A stretch of DNA of 6,535 nucleotides from an uncultured Eggerthellaceae bacterium (lineage in GTDB: Bacteria > Actinomycetota > Coriobacteriia > Coriobacteriales > Eggerthellaceae): NCBI GenBank assembly GCA_934645125.1, contig CAKUDT010000077.1, forward strand, positions 1 through 6,535. Direction: 5' to 3'. The notes beneath the pieces were generated by a model. The model was not told where the DNA came from. It searched no databases and saw only the letters and a list, made by a program, of their open reading frames with translations. The position numbers and the translations under genes are program-made. Numbering within the stretch: the stretch's first letter is position 1; the number at the start of each line of letters is the position of its first letter. Below, piece after piece: positions 5,973 to 6,535 of this stretch.

Positions 5973-6017
5973 CTCCGTTTGCTCGGACGGGCTAAAGCCC
6001 GCCGCTCCCAAACGGAG
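5973..6017 (+). terminator. long hairpin between transposase stop and right IS end
   Basis: CTCCGTTTG (5973-5981) pairs perfectly with CAAACGGAG (6009-6017); inside it CGG-a-CGGGC pairs with GCCCG-CCG around TAAA. The structure starts 34 nt after the transposase stop and overlaps the inner edge of the right terminal repeat. It has no T-run after it, so it may act as a transcript end-stabiliser, a read-through barrier or a transposase-binding feature more than a classical terminator. Confidence 0.5.
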
Positions 6018-6045
6018 TTGTGACACCAACAATCGGCACGCTACC
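6007..6045 (-). repeat. right terminal inverted repeat of the IS
   Basis: Reverse complement matches the left end at 29 of 39 positions without gaps; the last base before the target duplication is C (G on the minus strand). Confidence 0.88.
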
Positions 6046-6053
6046 CTCTATGC
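6046..6053. repeat. right target site duplication of the IS
   Basis: CTCTATGC, identical to 4698-4705; the match stops at the IS ends on one side and at different flanking bases on the other. Confidence 0.85.
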
Positions 6054-6118
6054 AAAATCCAGTTCAGTAAAACCCCAGTTCAGAACTATTTCCAATTAGA
6101 GTACATTTTGGTTTCCAG

Positions 6119-6189
6119 TCAATTTTGCATTTCCACCTACTTCTAACCTGCCTCAACTTCGAATTTGACGCCGTTTTTCCAACAACATG
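6119..6189 (-). repeat. right arm of outer diverged inverted repeat
   Basis: Reverse-complement partner of 4605-4675. Conserved blocks are TCAATTT at the inner end, ACCTACTTC, TCAACTTCGAATTT and AACAACATG at the outer end. The divergence shows this structure is older than the IS between the arms. Confidence 0.55.
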
Positions 6190-6208
6190 CTTCCGATTCA
6201 GGCGAAGC

Positions 6209-6242
6209 GGGTCGTTTTTTTGCGGGAAGGTGAAAAAGACCC
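6209..6242 (+). repeat. imperfect hairpin, possible terminator
   Basis: GGGTC (6209-6213) plus TTTTT (6215-6219) pairs with AAAAA (6233-6237) plus GACCC (6238-6242), with one bulged G and a 13-nt loop. CACTTTTTAA follows a few bases later on the plus strand. No coding gene that it would serve is evident. Confidence 0.3.
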
Positions 6243-6350
6243 CGTCACTTTTTAACATCTGCAGCTACCGCTCCCAGACTGCGCTTGTTTACGCGTTGTG
6301 GCATGCGGTAACGCCTCTGTTTTTGCTTCGCACAATGACATGCTTCTTGA

Positions 6351-6380
6351 TTGACCCCCCCCTTCATCAAGGCATATACT
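6351..6380 (+). promoter_or_regulatory. sigma70-type promoter with C8 run in spacer
   Basis: TTGACC (6351-6356) and TATACT (6375-6380) are separated by 18 nt. The spacer starts within an uninterrupted run of eight C (6355-6362). CTTGAT (6346-6351) and ATCAAG (6366-6371) form a 6-bp dyad overlapping the -35 box, a possible operator. Transcription would begin near 6387, about 60 nt before the ATG of the next gene. Confidence 0.65.
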
Positions 6381-6388
6381 GGGACGTA

Positions 6389-6411
6389 GATAAACGAATG
6401 ATTACGTTATC
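6389..6411 (+). promoter_or_regulatory. interrupted inverted repeat at the transcription start
   Basis: GATAAACG (6389-6396) and CGTTATC (6405-6411) are complementary apart from one extra A, around AATGATTA. Lying just at the predicted start of transcription, it could be an operator or a small 5' stem. Confidence 0.3.
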
Positions 6412-6414
6412 AGC

Positions 6415-6442
6415 GCCTCTATTTCCGTTTGGAACAGGAGGC
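6415..6442 (+). promoter_or_regulatory. leader stem-loop covering the Shine-Dalgarno
   Basis: GCCTC (6415-6419) pairs with GAGGC (6438-6442), which contains most of the AGGAGG ribosome binding site (6436-6441); TTCC (6423-6426) pairs with GGAA (6431-6434) around a GTTT loop. The two stems stack across a 3x3 internal loop. Such a fold would hide the ribosome binding site, so translation may need melting or a factor. Confidence 0.4.
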
Positions 6443-6445
6443 CGG

Positions 6446-6535
6446 ATGAACGGGGTGAGATTTCCCAACGAGTGGGTCACCGTAATGCCTCCTTTGACCA
6501 AACAGGATAAAGAGGGGATAAGTCGGGTCTCCGGG
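6446..6535 (+). CDS. unrecognised protein, 5' part only
   Basis: Thirty codons without a stop, running off the window. ATG at 6446 sits 4 nt after a strong AGGAGG (6436-6441), and the promoter at 6351-6380 lies in the right place, so this is very likely a real gene although only its start is seen. The peptide begins MNGVRFPNEWVTVMPPL and continues with a charged KQDKEG stretch; it has no signal peptide or membrane segment in the visible part. I do not recognise the family. Expression may be controlled at three levels visible upstream: a C8 run in the promoter spacer, a dyad at the start of transcription, and a hairpin over the ribosome binding site. Confidence 0.6.
   Translation, partial: MNGVRFPNEWVTVMPPLTKQDKEGISRVSG

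Larger units (their letters stand above)
4706..6045 (+). mobile_element. IS256-family (Mutator-type) insertion sequence, 1340 bp
   Basis: Complete element bounded by 39-bp imperfect terminal inverted repeats and an 8-bp target duplication. It carries one plus-strand transposase gene (4814-5938) with its own promoter. Size, end structure, duplication length and transposase type agree with IS256. Its coding sequence is visibly richer in G/C-ending codons than the flanking genes, suggesting arrival from a higher-GC relative. Exact target duplication implies simple insertion with no later rearrangement. The transposase seems internally shortened, so the copy may depend on help in trans. Confidence 0.9.
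6054..6350. other. intergenic region right of the IS, remnants of older repeat
   Basis: No recognised gene. It holds the direct repeat CCAGTTCAG (6059-6067 and 6074-6082), the right arm of the outer inverted repeat, a hairpin at 6209-6242, and then about 100 nt of plain sequence up to the promoter at 6351. A 22-codon plus-strand ORF (6187-6255) begins at the AACAACATG of the arm but has no ribosome binding site. A 64-codon minus-strand ORF (6258 to 6064) is judged spurious. Confidence 0.35.

Noticed and set aside
6064..6258. 64-codon minus-strand ORF spanning the right repeat arm
   Set aside because: It reads through the inverted repeat, has only a poor and distant purine run upstream, and the other arm has a stop in the equivalent frame. 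Base differences between the arms do not favour third codon positions.
1..6535. CRISPR arrays, tRNA or rRNA genes
   Set aside because: No regularly spaced repeat series, no tRNA cloverleaf and no rRNA sequence seen.

Overview
The window looks like chromosomal DNA of a moderately GC-rich Gram-positive bacterium, most likely an actinobacterium of the Coriobacteriia (Eggerthella/Slackia type). This rests on a class III fructose-1,6-bisphosphatase, a tandem pair of FluC subunits and general codon use; there is no rRNA or other decisive marker, so the placement is an inference.

Left part (1-3034, all minus strand): rsmJ (a 16S rRNA guanine methyltransferase), a small FMN nitroreductase, and a compact class III fructose-1,6-bisphosphatase. 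These housekeeping genes are separated by gaps of 94 and about 190 nt. A perfect 13-bp inverted repeat lies between the nitroreductase and rsmJ. The bisphosphatase is much shorter than its Bacillus relative and carries a Gly/Ala-rich insertion near its C-terminus.

Middle (3035-4472): a divergent, repeat-rich intergenic region leads into two overlapping plus-strand genes for a probable heterodimeric Fluc fluoride channel. The genes share a GTGA stop/start overlap. Both subunits carry Leu/Val where the family usually has two pore phenylalanines, and the first has a regular C-x4-C-x4-C-x4-C array in its cytoplasmic tail.

Right part (4473-6535): an IS256-family insertion sequence of 1340 bp (4706-6045). 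It has 39-bp imperfect terminal inverted repeats, an exact 8-bp target duplication (CTCTATGC), its own promoter and hairpins at both ends. Its transposase keeps the DDE residues but seems to lack about 45-50 residues where relatives have a putative helix-turn-helix. The element sits between two diverged 71-nt arms of an older inverted repeat, so it probably landed inside an earlier palindromic or MITE-like element. The right edge holds a good sigma70-type promoter with an eight-C run in its spacer, a leader hairpin that may cover the ribosome binding site, and the first 30 codons of an unrecognised gene.

I see no complete new multi-gene system here. The most promising leads are the C8 promoter spacer with its RBS-covering hairpin, the unusual FluC pair, and the nested repeat/IS structure.
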